DNA of 64,000 nt from NCBI GenBank assembly GCA_900108205.1, contig FNUU01000002.1, positions 296,476-360,475 of the forward strand. The letters run 5' to 3'. The position numbers and the translations under genes are program-made. The stretch is from Eubacterium ruminantium (GTDB taxonomy: Bacteria; Bacillota; Clostridia; Lachnospirales; Lachnospiraceae). The notes below the pieces were generated by a model that made no database searches, was not told the origin of the DNA, and saw only the letters and a program-made list of their open reading frames with translations. This document shows, piece after piece, positions 1 through 8,781 of the stretch (position 1 is the stretch's first letter; the number at the start of each line of letters is the position of its first letter).

Positions 1-489
1 ATAGGTGTGACTTTGGGAGCGGATGTGCCTTACTGCATAATGGGCGGCACTGCGTTATCTGAAGGAATAGGTGAAAAACTGACAAGGCTGCCGGATATTC
101 CGGAGGTTGTTTTTCTGATAGCAAAGCCGGAATTTGGTATATCCACAAAGGAAGCCTACGGCGCATTTGACAGTATTCCTTCCGCAGAGGTCATACATCC
201 TGATATAGATGGCATGACAGAAGCAGTTAAAGCAGGAGACATTTCAGGCATTACCAAAAGGCTCGGAAATGTCCTTGAACAGGCGTCGATACCTTCACAT
301 CCGTCTATTGAAGAGATAAAGAATCTCATGAAGGAAAACGGAGCCGAAAATGCCCTTATGAGCGGCAGCGGACCTACGGTTTTCGGAATATTTAAAGACA
401 GCGAAACTTCATGGAAGGCGCTGGACGTGCTGCGGGAATCCGGACTTGCGTCAGAGCTTTTCGTAGCAGGGATTGCAAAAAAGGGATAA
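1..489 (+). CDS. ispE: 4-diphosphocytidyl-2-C-methyl-D-erythritol kinase, C-terminal part (cut by window edge)
   Basis: GHMP-family kinase of the MEP isoprenoid pathway; it phosphorylates the 2-OH of CDP-methylerythritol in the cytosol. The reading frame is open from base 1, so the gene is truncated by the window and lacks its N-terminal half. Visible are the family motif GADVPYCIMGGTALSEGIGE near the start and the C-terminal glycine-rich GHMP motif MSGSGPTVFG (around base 360). The partner enzyme ispD lies at the far right of the window rather than next to it. The GntR regulator follows 32 bases downstream on the same strand, so the two may be co-transcribed. Identification is firm; the start is outside the window. 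Confidence 0.93.
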   Translation: MGVTLGADVPYCIMGGTALSEGIGEKLTRLPDIPEVVFLIAKPEFGISTKEAYGAFDSIPSAEVIHPDIDGMTEAVKAGDISGITKRLGNVLEQASIPSHPSIEEIKNLMKENGAENALMSGSGPTVFGIFKDSETSWKALDVLRESGLASELFVAGIAKKG

Positions 490-521
490 TGTGGGAAATA
501 AAACAACAGGAGTTTTGATAT

Positions 522-1199
522 ATGAAGCTGGAAATGAATCCAAATGAATACCTTCCTCTTCGAGAGGTTGTATTCAAAACATTAAGAAATGCAATAATTA
601 AGGGTGAATTTATGCCGGGAGAGCGTCTCATGGAGGAAAGGATCGCGGCTAACCTCGGGGTAAGCAGAACCCCTGTCAGAGAGGCTATAAGAATGCTTGA
701 ACTTGAGGGACTTGTTGTGATGATCCCTCGAAAGGGAGCTGAGGTTGCCCGTATTACGGTAAAGGATCTCAGGGATGCGCTGGAAGTCAGAATGGCGCTT
801 GAGGAGCTTTCTGTAAATCTTGCATGCGAGAGAATAACCGATGAAGGTAAGAAAAAGCTTCTTACAGCGGGAGTGGAATTCAAGGAAGCTATTAATTCCA
901 AGCTGGTGCCAGCCATAGTGGAGAAGGACGAGCAGTTCCACGATGTTATATTTGAGGCATCTCAGAATCAGAGGCTGATATCCATGGCCATGAATCTTCG
1001 TGAGAAGGTTTACAGATACAGATTCGAGTATGTTAAGGTTTTCAGTTACCATGATAAGCTTATAACAGAACATGACGAGATAACCAAGGCAATCCTCCGA
1101 GGAGATAAGGAAATGGCTGAGAGGGTTATGCGTAAGCACATTTACGATCAGGAGCAGATAGTTATTCAGAATACGCTTTTGGAAAACTCGGGAAAGTAG
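522..1199 (+). CDS. GntR-family transcriptional regulator, FCD (FadR) subfamily
   Basis: 225-residue DNA-binding regulator. Residues ~10-75 form a winged helix with the typical GntR signature (GERLMEERIAANLGVSRTPV followed by REAIRMLELEGL). Residues ~80-215 are an all-helical FCD effector domain; Asp/His residues placed like its metal-binding set are seen in DEQFHDVIFEAS, in HDEITKAILRGD and in the RKHI segment. FCD regulators usually sense small carboxylates or sugar acids, but no catabolic genes adjoin, so the ligand cannot be guessed. It starts at ATG with a CAGGAG ribosome-binding site 8 bases upstream. The stop is 7 bases before tmk, suggesting the same transcript. Confidence 0.9.
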   Translation: MKLEMNPNEYLPLREVVFKTLRNAIIKGEFMPGERLMEERIAANLGVSRTPVREAIRMLELEGLVVMIPRKGAEVARITVKDLRDALEVRMALEELSVNLACERITDEGKKKLLTAGVEFKEAINSKLVPAIVEKDEQFHDVIFEASQNQRLISMAMNLREKVYRYRFEYVKVFSYHDKLITEHDEITKAILRGDKEMAERVMRKHIYDQEQIVIQNTLLENSGK

Positions 1200-1206
1200 G
1201 TAAAGG

Positions 1207-1824
1207 ATGAAGGGAATATTCATTTCCATGGAAGGACCTGATGGTTCCGGGAAGTCAACTCAGATAGAACTGCTGAGAAAATATTTTATAGATAACGGAA
1301 AAGATTGTATAATAACAAGAGAGCCGGGCGGCACCAGAATAAGCGAGGCCGTAAGAGGGATCATCCTGAACAGGGAGTACACGGAAATGGATTACATGAC
1401 CGAACTTCTTCTCTATGCATCAGCAAGGGCTCAGCTGGTTTCAGAGGTCATTATTCCGGCACTGGACGAGGGAAAATGCGTGATCTCGGACCGTTTTGTG
1501 GATTCGTCCGCAGTATACCAGGGAATCGCAAGAGGGCTCGGAATAGAGACGGTTTATGAGATAAATAAATATGCCACCAAAGGCCGTTTCCCGGATAAAA
1601 CATTTCTTCTTGACCTTCCTGCTGAGGTGGGAATCGCAAGGAAGAAGAATCAGGCAGAGCTTGACAGACTTGAGAGTGAGAAGATGGATTTTCATTTGAG
1701 AGTAGCTGAGGGCTACAGGGAAATGGCGGCAAGAGATCCGGAAAGGATAGTAAGGCTGGATGCAACAAAGAGCGTGGAAGAGATTCACGCACAAATTATA
1801 GAAGTAATAAACAGTATTATGTAA
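1207..1824 (+). CDS. tmk: Thymidylate kinase
   Basis: 205-residue dTMP kinase (dTMP + ATP to dTDP + ADP), cytosolic, in dTTP synthesis. The P-loop EGPDGSGKST lies at residues ~8-17, the TREPGGT substrate motif at ~37, and the DRFVDSS (DRX) motif at ~94; the LID region follows at ~140-150. Length matches the family (about 205-215). It begins the conserved Firmicutes block tmk-holB-ricT-trmN6-rsmI. The start is the first in-frame ATG, 7 bases after the regulator's stop. Confidence 0.96.
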   Translation: MKGIFISMEGPDGSGKSTQIELLRKYFIDNGKDCIITREPGGTRISEAVRGIILNREYTEMDYMTELLLYASARAQLVSEVIIPALDEGKCVISDRFVDSSAVYQGIARGLGIETVYEINKYATKGRFPDKTFLLDLPAEVGIARKKNQAELDRLESEKMDFHLRVAEGYREMAARDPERIVRLDATKSVEEIHAQIIEVINSIM

Positions 1825-1883
1825 TATCATCCATGGGGTATGTCAGGAATCAGGAATAAGTAAGTTCAGGGAGGTGCATAAGT

Positions 1884-2873
1884 ATGGATTTTCAGCATAT
1901 AGTGGGGCATGAAGATATAATCAGACATTTTAAGGCGAGCATAGAGATGAACCGCGTAAGCCATGCATATATCATTTGCGGAGAGGCTGACAGCGGACGC
2001 AGATCCCTTGCGCTTTCCTTTGCAAAGACTCTTCAGTGTGAGGAGGGAAAGATAGATCCATGTAATAAATGCAGATCCTGCGTACAGGCGGATTCCGGAA
2101 ATCATCCGGACATCATTTTTGTGGATCATGAGAAGCCACAGCTGGTTTCGGTTGAGGATATCAGAAATAATGTTGTAAATACAATAGATATCAAGCCTTA
2201 CAGCAGTAAGTACAAGATATACATAATAGAAGATGGAGAAATGATGAATATTCCGGCTCAGAATGCGCTTCTGAAGTCTATTGAGGAGCCGCCGCAGTAT
2301 GCGATAATCATCATTTTGACAACGACACTGGACAGGCTGCTGCCAACCATCATTTCAAGATGTATCACTCTTTCTACCAAGCCGGTCAAGGAGAGAGATA
2401 TCTATGATTATCTGGTGGATAATTTTAAGATTGACGATAATAAGGCAAACTTCTGCGTTGAATATGCACAGGGCAATCTCGGAAAGGCTATAAAGCTTGC
2501 GACAAATGAAGACTATGACAGGCTTGTGAAGTCTGTTATCAATCTGGAGACCAATATTTATAAGATGGACGCCGAGAGCATTGCGGCGGTCATCACCGAT
2601 TGCGAGAAGAGCTTTAAGATAAGTATGAGTGAGTACCTTGATCTGATGATGGTATGGTACCGTGATATACTGATGCTTAAGGTGACGGGAAAGATAGATA
2701 AGATAATGTTCAAGGATCAGATACTGACCATAAGAGAGCAGTCAAAGTATCTGTCATTTAATGAGCTTGAAGAGAAAGCCAGGGCTGTGGACAGAGCGAA
2801 GATAAGGATCGCCGCAAATGCAAAGCTGGAAGATATCATGAAACTTTTGATAATGACACTTAAGGAGATATAG
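1884..2873 (+). CDS. holB: DNA polymerase III delta' subunit
   Basis: 329-residue AAA+ protein of the clamp loader. The N-terminal domain has a degenerate P-loop (GEADSGRRSLALSFA) and the zinc-binding cysteine cluster CEEGKIDPCNKCRSC; the sensor-1 region includes NALLKSIEEPP and SRC, as in delta' and DnaX. The degenerate P-loop favours delta' over tau/gamma. GGGAGG lies 11-16 bases before the ATG. The stop codon lies one base before the ricT start, so translation is probably coupled. The position after tmk and before ricT is the classical Firmicutes context. Confidence 0.92.
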   Translation: MDFQHIVGHEDIIRHFKASIEMNRVSHAYIICGEADSGRRSLALSFAKTLQCEEGKIDPCNKCRSCVQADSGNHPDIIFVDHEKPQLVSVEDIRNNVVNTIDIKPYSSKYKIYIIEDGEMMNIPAQNALLKSIEEPPQYAIIIILTTTLDRLLPTIISRCITLSTKPVKERDIYDYLVDNFKIDDNKANFCVEYAQGNLGKAIKLATNEDYDRLVKSVINLETNIYKMDAESIAAVITDCEKSFKISMSEYLDLMMVWYRDILMLKVTGKIDKIMFKDQILTIREQSKYLSFNELEEKARAVDRAKIRIAANAKLEDIMKLLIMTLKEI

Positions 2874-2874
2874 A

Positions 2875-3789
2875 ATGAAAGAGGTTATAGGTGTACGCTT
2901 CAGACAAAACGGAAAGATTTATTTCTTTGATCCTCTGCAGTACGAGATAGAGACAGGCACTGCCGTGATCGTTGAAACAGCCAGAGGCATAGAATATGGA
3001 AGATGCGTACTTGGAAGAAGGCAGATAAAGGACGAAAAGCTTGTGGCCGAACTTAAACCGATACTGCGTCTTGCGACGGAGGAGGATAAGAAGACGGCGG
3101 AGGCAAATAAGGAAAAGTCGAAGAATGCCTTCAGGATATGCAACGAGAAGATTGCTGCTCACGGGCTTAAAATGAAGCTTATTGATGCAGAATATACATT
3201 TGATAACAATAAGGTTCTTTTCTACTTTACGGCTGACGGAAGAATCGACTTCAGAGAGCTGGTAAAGGATCTTGCTTCTGTTTTCAGAACAAGAATAGAG
3301 TTAAGACAGATCGGTGTTCGTGATGAGACCAAGATCCGAGGAGGTATCGGTATCTGCGGAAGAGGACTCTGCTGTCATGAACATTTATCGGAATTCATTC
3401 CGGTATCGATAAAAATGGCAAAGGAACAGAATCTTTCCCTCAATCCTACTAAGATTTCGGGCGTATGCGGAAGACTTATGTGCTGTCTTAAGCATGAGCA
3501 GGATACTTATGAATTCCTTAACAGCAGGCTGCCGAATGTCGGAGATACTGTAACAGCCTTTGACGGAACAAAGGGCGAGGTGGCTTCCATAAATGTCCTC
3601 AGACAGCTGGTCAAGCTTCTTGTTACAGGTGAGGATGATACCAAGGAGCTTGTTGAATATAAGGTTTCAGAGCTCAAATTTAAGCCTCATAAGAGAAGAA
3701 GAGATGATAAGGGACTGGATGATAAGGCTTTGAAGGAACTGGAAGCGTTGGAAAGAAGTGAGGGCGGTTCAAAGCTTAATGATGAATAA
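2875..3789 (+). CDS. ricT: PSP1-domain protein RicT/YaaT
   Basis: 304-residue protein of the PSP1/YaaT family. In Bacillus RicT acts with RicA and RicF as the Y-complex, which carries [4Fe-4S] clusters and promotes RNase Y-dependent mRNA maturation. The cysteine pairs expected for cluster binding are visible in GICGRGLCCHEHL and GVCGRLMCCLKHE (residues ~160-205). The C-terminus is lysine-rich and low in complexity. It starts 2 bases after the holB stop; AAGGAG in the holB 3' end serves as ribosome-binding site. No ricA or ricF homologue is visible in this window. Confidence 0.92.
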   Translation: MKEVIGVRFRQNGKIYFFDPLQYEIETGTAVIVETARGIEYGRCVLGRRQIKDEKLVAELKPILRLATEEDKKTAEANKEKSKNAFRICNEKIAAHGLKMKLIDAEYTFDNNKVLFYFTADGRIDFRELVKDLASVFRTRIELRQIGVRDETKIRGGIGICGRGLCCHEHLSEFIPVSIKMAKEQNLSLNPTKISGVCGRLMCCLKHEQDTYEFLNSRLPNVGDTVTAFDGTKGEVASINVLRQLVKLLVTGEDDTKELVEYKVSELKFKPHKRRRDDKGLDDKALKELEALERSEGGSKLNDE

Positions 3790-3825
3790 CCGGCAAGAAA
3801 CGGACGGTAAATAAAGGGTTCAGTA

Positions 3826-4608
3826 ATGGAGAATGCTGTTGACAAACAAAATGATTTAAATGCAGCAGATATGGCTGAGAAGATAAAAGCTCTTGTGAGA
3901 CCCGGAGAACGTGTGGATGATCTTCAGTGCGGAGGCTTTCTGCTGATACAGAATCCTGAGCATTTCTGCTTTGGGACGGATGCGGTTTTACTCGCAAACT
4001 TCGCATCGGGCAGGAAGAGTGCGAAGGCTGTTGATCTTGGTACGGGAACCGGCATCATTCCGGTGCTTATGCTGGCAAAGGATAAGGCGAGGGAGTTTAC
4101 AGCTCTTGAGATCCAGGAGGAAATGGCTGAAATGGCCGGGCGTTCTGCTGAGCTTAATTCTATTTCCGAAAGAATGCATGTGGTAAAGGGTGATATTAAG
4201 GATGTAAAAAATCTTTTTCCGCATGATTCCTTTGATATAGTTACTTCGAATCCGCCATATATCGTATATGGTGGCGGCTATCATAATCCGGAGGAGAAGG
4301 TAAATATAGCGCGTCACGAAATACTTGTCAGATTGGAGGATGTAGTAAGTGCAGCTTCGTATCTCCTTAAAGGGGGCGGAAGGTTTGCGATGGTTCATAA
4401 GCCATTCAGGCTTGGAGAGATTATTTATTATATGCAGAAATACAAGATCGAGCCTAAACGTATGCAGCTGGTTCAGCCGAAGGAAGGCTGCGAGGCAAAT
4501 ATGGTGCTTATAGAAGGTGTTAAGTCAGCAAAGAGCGGGCTCAAGGTACTGCCGACTATTAATGTATATAATGCGGATGGGAGTCATATAGACTATGGTA
4601 AACTTTAG
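3826..4608 (+). CDS. trmN6: tRNA1(Val) (adenine-37-N6)-methyltransferase family protein (YabB-like)
   Basis: 260-residue class I SAM-dependent methyltransferase. SAM motif I is VDLGTGTGIIPVLML (residues ~67-80), and the N6-adenine signature NPPY follows at ~143. This is the YabB/TrmN6 family that modifies A37 in tRNA-Val of E. coli; the substrate here is inferred by homology. In Bacillus the order is holB-yaaT-yabA-yabB-...-rsmI; yabA is absent here. The last 14 bases overlap the start of the downstream AAA gene in another frame. Confidence 0.88.
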   Translation: MENAVDKQNDLNAADMAEKIKALVRPGERVDDLQCGGFLLIQNPEHFCFGTDAVLLANFASGRKSAKAVDLGTGTGIIPVLMLAKDKAREFTALEIQEEMAEMAGRSAELNSISERMHVVKGDIKDVKNLFPHDSFDIVTSNPPYIVYGGGYHNPEEKVNIARHEILVRLEDVVSAASYLLKGGGRFAMVHKPFRLGEIIYYMQKYKIEPKRMQLVQPKEGCEANMVLIEGVKSAKSGLKVLPTINVYNADGSHIDYGKL

Positions 4609-6607
4609 AAAAAGACTGATTAAATGTCAGGATATCTGCAATAAATATGAGAGAAGAATAGAATCGTACAAGATAGAGGGAGACATGTTTTATTCTTTTG
4701 TGGATGAAATGATGAACATGGCTTTTCTTCTTGCGGTCTGCGACGGATATGTTGATATGGCGGAGATCGATACCATAAATTCCAACTTTAACGTCCTCAT
4801 GGATTATACGATTCTGGCCAGAAGCTACGGACTTGATTATATGTCTGAGAACAGCTTCCTGAAGAAGATTCCGGAGACTGTGCGCCAGGTAGCGATGCTC
4901 GAGAAGAAGGATAAGCTTTTCGGCGATACTCTGGATGATGTAAGAGAATTATATCAGGCCTTCAAGCAGTTTGGCGAGATGATAATCACCTGCAATGGTC
5001 ATAATCTTAAATTTGAGCAGAGACTGCATGCATTTTTCGTAAATAATATACTTAAATTTATATTTGCTGTTGAATCCTATGATGAGGTTATCAGCGGCCC
5101 TATCGAGAGAGTTCTCGGACCGGTTTCGGTGAGCGATGATGTTCCGCCGACTGAAATGAGACCGGAGGAAGCGAGAGCCATGAATAGCTACAAAGCTTCT
5201 ATGGGTGCCATTAAGGTCGATAATTATAAGCTCATGACGGATAAGAAAGAGGTCGAGAGGCGTGATAAGGCTGCCGGCAACCAGAACAAATGGGGTATCA
5301 TGGATACCTCGGATGATGATATGTTCTATGTGGCAGAGCATATGAGCAGAAATGCCATGGACAACTATTTTAATTCGGAACAGGGCAGAAATGAGGGAGC
5401 TGCGAATCCACAGGCCGGCAATCAGGGTGCGTCAAATAATTCCGGATGGAACGGAAACGGTGCTTCGGCGAATAACAGCGGCAGCAGTAAATGGAATATG
5501 ACAGGTTTCTTCGGACCTATGCAGGGGGGAACTCCGGTAGAGCAGAATCGTGGAAACAGCATGAATTCAGATTCCGGTGACAGCTTTGGCAGCATTTCCG
5601 GTCTGAATAAAAGAGAAGAGGACTGGCATAGCGGAAGAGACAATAACGCAGGCGGCAAGAAGGATGATTTTTCAAACTGGAAGCTGAACAGCCAGAATAC
5701 TCAGCCGAAGAATACACAAAACGGAAATGGTTCGCCTACCGGCAGAGATGATCTCAATATGCAGGAGATAAATAATCTTCTTAAAAATGTTGATGATCTT
5801 ATCGGTCTGGGGGCGGTTAAAAAAGAGATACACGATATGGTCAACCTTCTTCTGGTACAGAAGCTTCGTGAAAGAAGAGGCCTTAAGAGTCCTTACATAT
5901 CAAGGCACCTTGTATTTACGGGTAATCCGGGAACAGGTAAGACCACCATCGCAAGATATCTTGGAAAGATATATAAAAACCTGGGAATTCTCAGCACCGG
6001 GCAGATGATAGAAACCGACAGGGCCGGAATGGTTGCGGGTTATATGGGTCAGACGGCTGAGAAGGTAAGAGAAGTAACGGATAAGGCTATGGGAGGCATA
6101 CTCTTTATAGATGAGGCTTATACACTTTCCAATAATAAGGAAGGAGACTTTGGCCAGGAAGCCATTGATACTCTTCTTAAGATAATGGAGGATCACAGAG
6201 ACGAGCTTATTGTTATAGTTGCCGGATATACCAACAGAATGGATGAATTTCTTAATTCGAATCCGGGTCTCAGATCCCGTTTCAGTAAATATATTGCATT
6301 TGATGACTATACAAATGAAGAACTGCTTCAGATATTTAAGAATTACTGTGCTGAGCAGGATTATCATATGGATCAGAGTCTGGAAATAATACTTGTGAAG
6401 AAATTCGACGAGCTGCGCCGCAGAGAGGGAGATAACTTCGGTAATGCCAGAACCGTTCGTAACTATTTTGAAAAGGTTATTTCAAATCAGGCAAACCGTA
6501 TCATGAAGGACGGAGATTTTACAGGTGCTTCCGGTTCCATCGGAAAGGCCTTCGGAGACTTTACGGGTGATATGCTTATGACCATAACGGAAGAGGATCT
6601 GGATTAG
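4595..6607 (+). CDS. SpoVK/CbbX-like AAA+ ATPase with N-terminal helical domain and Asn/Gly-rich linker
   Basis: 670-residue protein. Residues ~1-170 are helical, with a stretch (AFLLAVCDGYVDMAEIDTIN) that recalls TerB-like folds; this is a weak impression. Residues ~260-385 are a low-complexity linker rich in Asn, Gly and Ser. Residues ~395-660 form the AAA+ domain: Walker A FTGNPGTGKTTIARYLG, Walker B GGILFIDEAYTL, and the arginine-finger region NPGLRSRFSKYIAF. The AAA part resembles CbbX, SpoVK and EccA, which remodel protein complexes. It is inserted between trmN6 and rsmI and overlaps trmN6 by 14 bases (GGGAG is 11 bases before the ATG). The target is unknown; no microcompartment, Rubisco or ESX genes adjoin. 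Confidence 0.82.
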   Translation: MVNFRKRLIKCQDICNKYERRIESYKIEGDMFYSFVDEMMNMAFLLAVCDGYVDMAEIDTINSNFNVLMDYTILARSYGLDYMSENSFLKKIPETVRQVAMLEKKDKLFGDTLDDVRELYQAFKQFGEMIITCNGHNLKFEQRLHAFFVNNILKFIFAVESYDEVISGPIERVLGPVSVSDDVPPTEMRPEEARAMNSYKASMGAIKVDNYKLMTDKKEVERRDKAAGNQNKWGIMDTSDDDMFYVAEHMSRNAMDNYFNSEQGRNEGAANPQAGNQGASNNSGWNGNGASANNSGSSKWNMTGFFGPMQGGTPVEQNRGNSMNSDSGDSFGSISGLNKREEDWHSGRDNNAGGKKDDFSNWKLNSQNTQPKNTQNGNGSPTGRDDLNMQEINNLLKNVDDLIGLGAVKKEIHDMVNLLLVQKLRERRGLKSPYISRHLVFTGNPGTGKTTIARYLGKIYKNLGILSTGQMIETDRAGMVAGYMGQTAEKVREVTDKAMGGILFIDEAYTLSNNKEGDFGQEAIDTLLKIMEDHRDELIVIVAGYTNRMDEFLNSNPGLRSRFSKYIAFDDYTNEELLQIFKNYCAEQDYHMDQSLEIILVKKFDELRRREGDNFGNARTVRNYFEKVISNQANRIMKDGDFTGASGSIGKAFGDFTGDMLMTITEEDLD

Positions 6608-6682
6608 TTTCAAGTGATTTGGTGTAGTTATTTAGAAACTGATATATTAATATGAGTATTCTAGAAAAAGAGGCTGGAGAAT

Positions 6683-7534
6683 ATGCCGGGAATATTATAT
6701 CTTGTTGCAACTCCCATAGGAAATCTTGAGGATATGACATTTCGTGCAGTCAGGATACTTAAGGAAGCAGATCTTATAGCGGCGGAGGATACAAGAAACA
6801 GTATCAAGCTGCTGAACCATTTTGAGATCGATACACCTATGACGAGTTATCATGAATTCAATAAATATGATAAGGCGGATTTTTTGATCGGCAAGCTCAG
6901 TGCAGGACAGAATATTGCCCTTATCACGGATGCAGGAACGCCGGGCATCTCCGATCCCGGAGAGGTTCTTACTGAAAAATGTTATGAAGCCGGTATCACT
7001 GTTGTGCCGGTGCCGGGAGCCTGTGCAGCGGTAAATGCACTTATTGCATCGGGACAGCCCACCAGAAGATTTGCATTTGAGGCCTTTCTTCCAAGTGATA
7101 AAAAAGAAAGAAAAATGGTTCTGGAAGGTCTGCAGAATGAAACAAGAACTCTTGTTATCTATGAAGCGCCTCACCGTCTTGTCAAGACACTGAAGGAGCT
7201 TTATCTCTGCCTTGGGGACAGGGAGCTTACTCTCTGCAAGGAGCTTACCAAGAAGCATGAAAGCTTCAGGAAAACCACCCTTAAGGAGGCGCTTGATCTT
7301 TTTGATACGGAAGAGCCTCGTGGAGAGTATGTTCTTATAATAAGGGGACGGGATCCTGAAGATATAGAAAAGGATAAGGCGGCTGCCTGGGAAGAGATCT
7401 CTGTGGTTGATCATGTTAAAAAATATGAGGCAGAGGGAATGACCAGGAAGGAAGCCATAAAAAAGACAGCAGAGGACAGAGGTATTCCGAAGAGAGAGGT
7501 CTACGCCGAGGTGGTAAGAGACGGCGAAGAGTGA
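6683..7534 (+). CDS. rsmI: 16S rRNA (cytidine1402-2'-O)-methyltransferase
   Basis: 283-residue tetrapyrrole-methylase-fold SAM enzyme that 2'-O-methylates C1402 of 16S rRNA. It opens with the family signature LYLVATPIGNLEDMTFRAVR, followed by AEDTRNSIKLLNHF and the glycine-rich DAGTPGISDPGE SAM loop (~80-92). The C-terminal KREVYAEVV helix is also typical. Length is usual. GAGGCTGGAG precedes the ATG. It ends the left housekeeping block; an inverted repeat followed by a short T run lies ~150 bases further on, before the pilus locus. Confidence 0.95.
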   Translation: MPGILYLVATPIGNLEDMTFRAVRILKEADLIAAEDTRNSIKLLNHFEIDTPMTSYHEFNKYDKADFLIGKLSAGQNIALITDAGTPGISDPGEVLTEKCYEAGITVVPVPGACAAVNALIASGQPTRRFAFEAFLPSDKKERKMVLEGLQNETRTLVIYEAPHRLVKTLKELYLCLGDRELTLCKELTKKHESFRKTTLKEALDLFDTEEPRGEYVLIIRGRDPEDIEKDKAAAWEEISVVDHVKKYEAEGMTRKEAIKKTAEDRGIPKREVYAEVVRDGEE

Positions 7535-7608
7535 TAGAGATTTGGGTATGTCTATTTTGTGTTATAAATAACAGAAATTTACTATATATAGAAGCAAAAA
7601 TGGTTTTC

Positions 7609-7645
7609 TTGACAATGCTTTGTAATTGTAGTAAAACATTACAAA
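7609..7645 (+). promoter_or_regulatory. Candidate promoter with overlapping dyad, upstream of the pilus operon
   Basis: TTGACA at 7609-7614, 17-base spacer, TAAAAC at 7632-7637. A perfect 8-base inverted repeat, TTTGTAAT (7619-7626) and ATTACAAA (7638-7645), is centred on the -10 box and looks like a repressor operator. It lies ~115 bases before the first pilus gene. The operator role is inferred from symmetry and position only. Confidence 0.6.
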
Positions 7646-7687
7646 AGGTTTGAAAAATTGCTTAAAACCTATAAAATTTAACGTTTT

Positions 7688-7730
7688 ATCTGACATCTTT
7701 TCTAATTTTTTTAGTGGGAGGTCAGATTTT
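7688..7730 (+). other. Inverted repeat in the leader of the pilus operon
   Basis: ATCTGAC (7688-7694) and GTCAGAT (7721-7727) form a 7-bp stem with a 26-base T-rich loop, followed by a short T run. A GGGAGG motif (7716-7721) abuts the 3' arm, yet the only possible start of the next gene is 32 bases further on with no good ribosome-binding site next to it. It could be a weak terminator or attenuator. No function is proven. Confidence 0.35.
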
Positions 7731-7753
7731 ACTGTTTATATTTATGATCGATT

Positions 7754-8410
7754 ATGGATGAAGCAAAGAATAATGAAGTAAAAGATAATAGTTTCGATAC
7801 AGCTTCCGTAAAGGAAACTAAGTCACAGGTCGAGGATAAGATCGGAGATACGGCGTCTGATAATAATGCAGGCGTTAATACCGGGGAAAAGTCTGGTACA
7901 TCTCAGAAAAAAAAGAAAAAGAAGAAATCCACCGGCAGACTTGCGGCGGAGTTTTTCATAAAGCTTATCGTGACAGCGCTTGCCATATGGGCGCTGTGTA
8001 CCTTTGTTATCGGAATATATATAGTTCACAGCAATTCAGGTTATCCTATGCTTAAGGATGGAGACCTATGCATCATTTACAGGCTGGGAGAGCTTCATTC
8101 AGGAGATGAAGTGGCTTACCTGGAGGGCGGAAAGATCCGGTTTGGAAGGATAGCAGCCATGCCGGGGGACGAGGTCACAATCAGTGAGGAAAATCTTTCC
8201 GTAAATGGTTATGGTGTATTTGAAGATACCGTTTATCCGACTACCGGCGAAGGAGCGCTAATAAGCTTTCCTTATACGGTTCCGGAGAAAGCGTATTTTA
8301 TATTAAATGATTACAGGTCTGATGTGACCGACAGCCGGAGCTACGGCGCGATTGCAAAGAAGAACATTAAAGGTAAAGTGATATTTGTTATGAGAAGAAG
8401 GGGGATCTGA
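7754..8410 (+). CDS. SipA/LepA-like signal peptidase I homologue of the pilus locus
   Basis: 218-residue membrane protein. Residues 1-65 are a hydrophilic cytoplasmic tail ending in a poly-Lys run, residues ~70-95 are one membrane segment, and the rest is the external S26 peptidase fold. Box B reads SNSGYPMLKDGD, with a Ser at the nucleophile position. Box D reads FGRIAAMPGDEV, with Gly where active enzymes have the general-base Lys. Box E is NDYRSDVTDSRSYG. From memory, streptococcal pilus SipA/LepA shares the Gly in box D and the FILNDYR and RGI C-terminal signatures. An in-frame stop just upstream forces this start, which lacks a good ribosome-binding site. It probably acts as a pilus-assembly factor; cleavage activity is doubtful. 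Confidence 0.8.
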   Translation: MDEAKNNEVKDNSFDTASVKETKSQVEDKIGDTASDNNAGVNTGEKSGTSQKKKKKKKSTGRLAAEFFIKLIVTALAIWALCTFVIGIYIVHSNSGYPMLKDGDLCIIYRLGELHSGDEVAYLEGGKIRFGRIAAMPGDEVTISEENLSVNGYGVFEDTVYPTTGEGALISFPYTVPEKAYFILNDYRSDVTDSRSYGAIAKKNIKGKVIFVMRRRGI

Positions 8411-8610
8411 TCTGACTATTCATTATACGACTTATTAGATAAGTTCTAATTTAGTTATTACTGTTCACACACATTTTATAAGTAAATATTCATAGAATCT
8501 TTACAGGCGTGGTTTTTTATACTCCATGTTCTGTTTTGATATATGTAACCAATAAACGGGAATCTTGCGAAACTTTGCCGAAGGGCAGGGTTTATTCGTG
8601 TTTTTGTTTT

Positions 8611-8678
8611 TCTTGATAAGATACCGGAGGGACTTTAATCCCAGAGGATTATGAGATGCGGTTTTGCTTCTCAATATG
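8611..8678 (+). repeat. Dispersed intergenic repeat, copy 1 (+ orientation)
   Basis: Begins TCTTGATAAGATACCGG, then a GGGAC...ATCCC arm pair, then GGATTATGAGATGC and a T-rich loop followed by GCTTCTCA. It lies in the 371-base spacer between the signal peptidase homologue and the backbone pilin. Other copies are at 24723, 32139, 36473, 37109, 43242 and 54230. A GTTTTT tract precedes it, as in the copy at 36473. The rest of the spacer shows nothing else recognisable except the pilin ribosome-binding site. Confidence 0.85.
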
Positions 8679-8781
8679 TATTTGAAAGAATAACATGCAT
8701 GAAAACAGTAGGAATCCCACAAGATTGTCCTGATGTGAAAAAGAGGGTCACACAGGAGAAATTTCTCGCGGAGGTAAAAAT

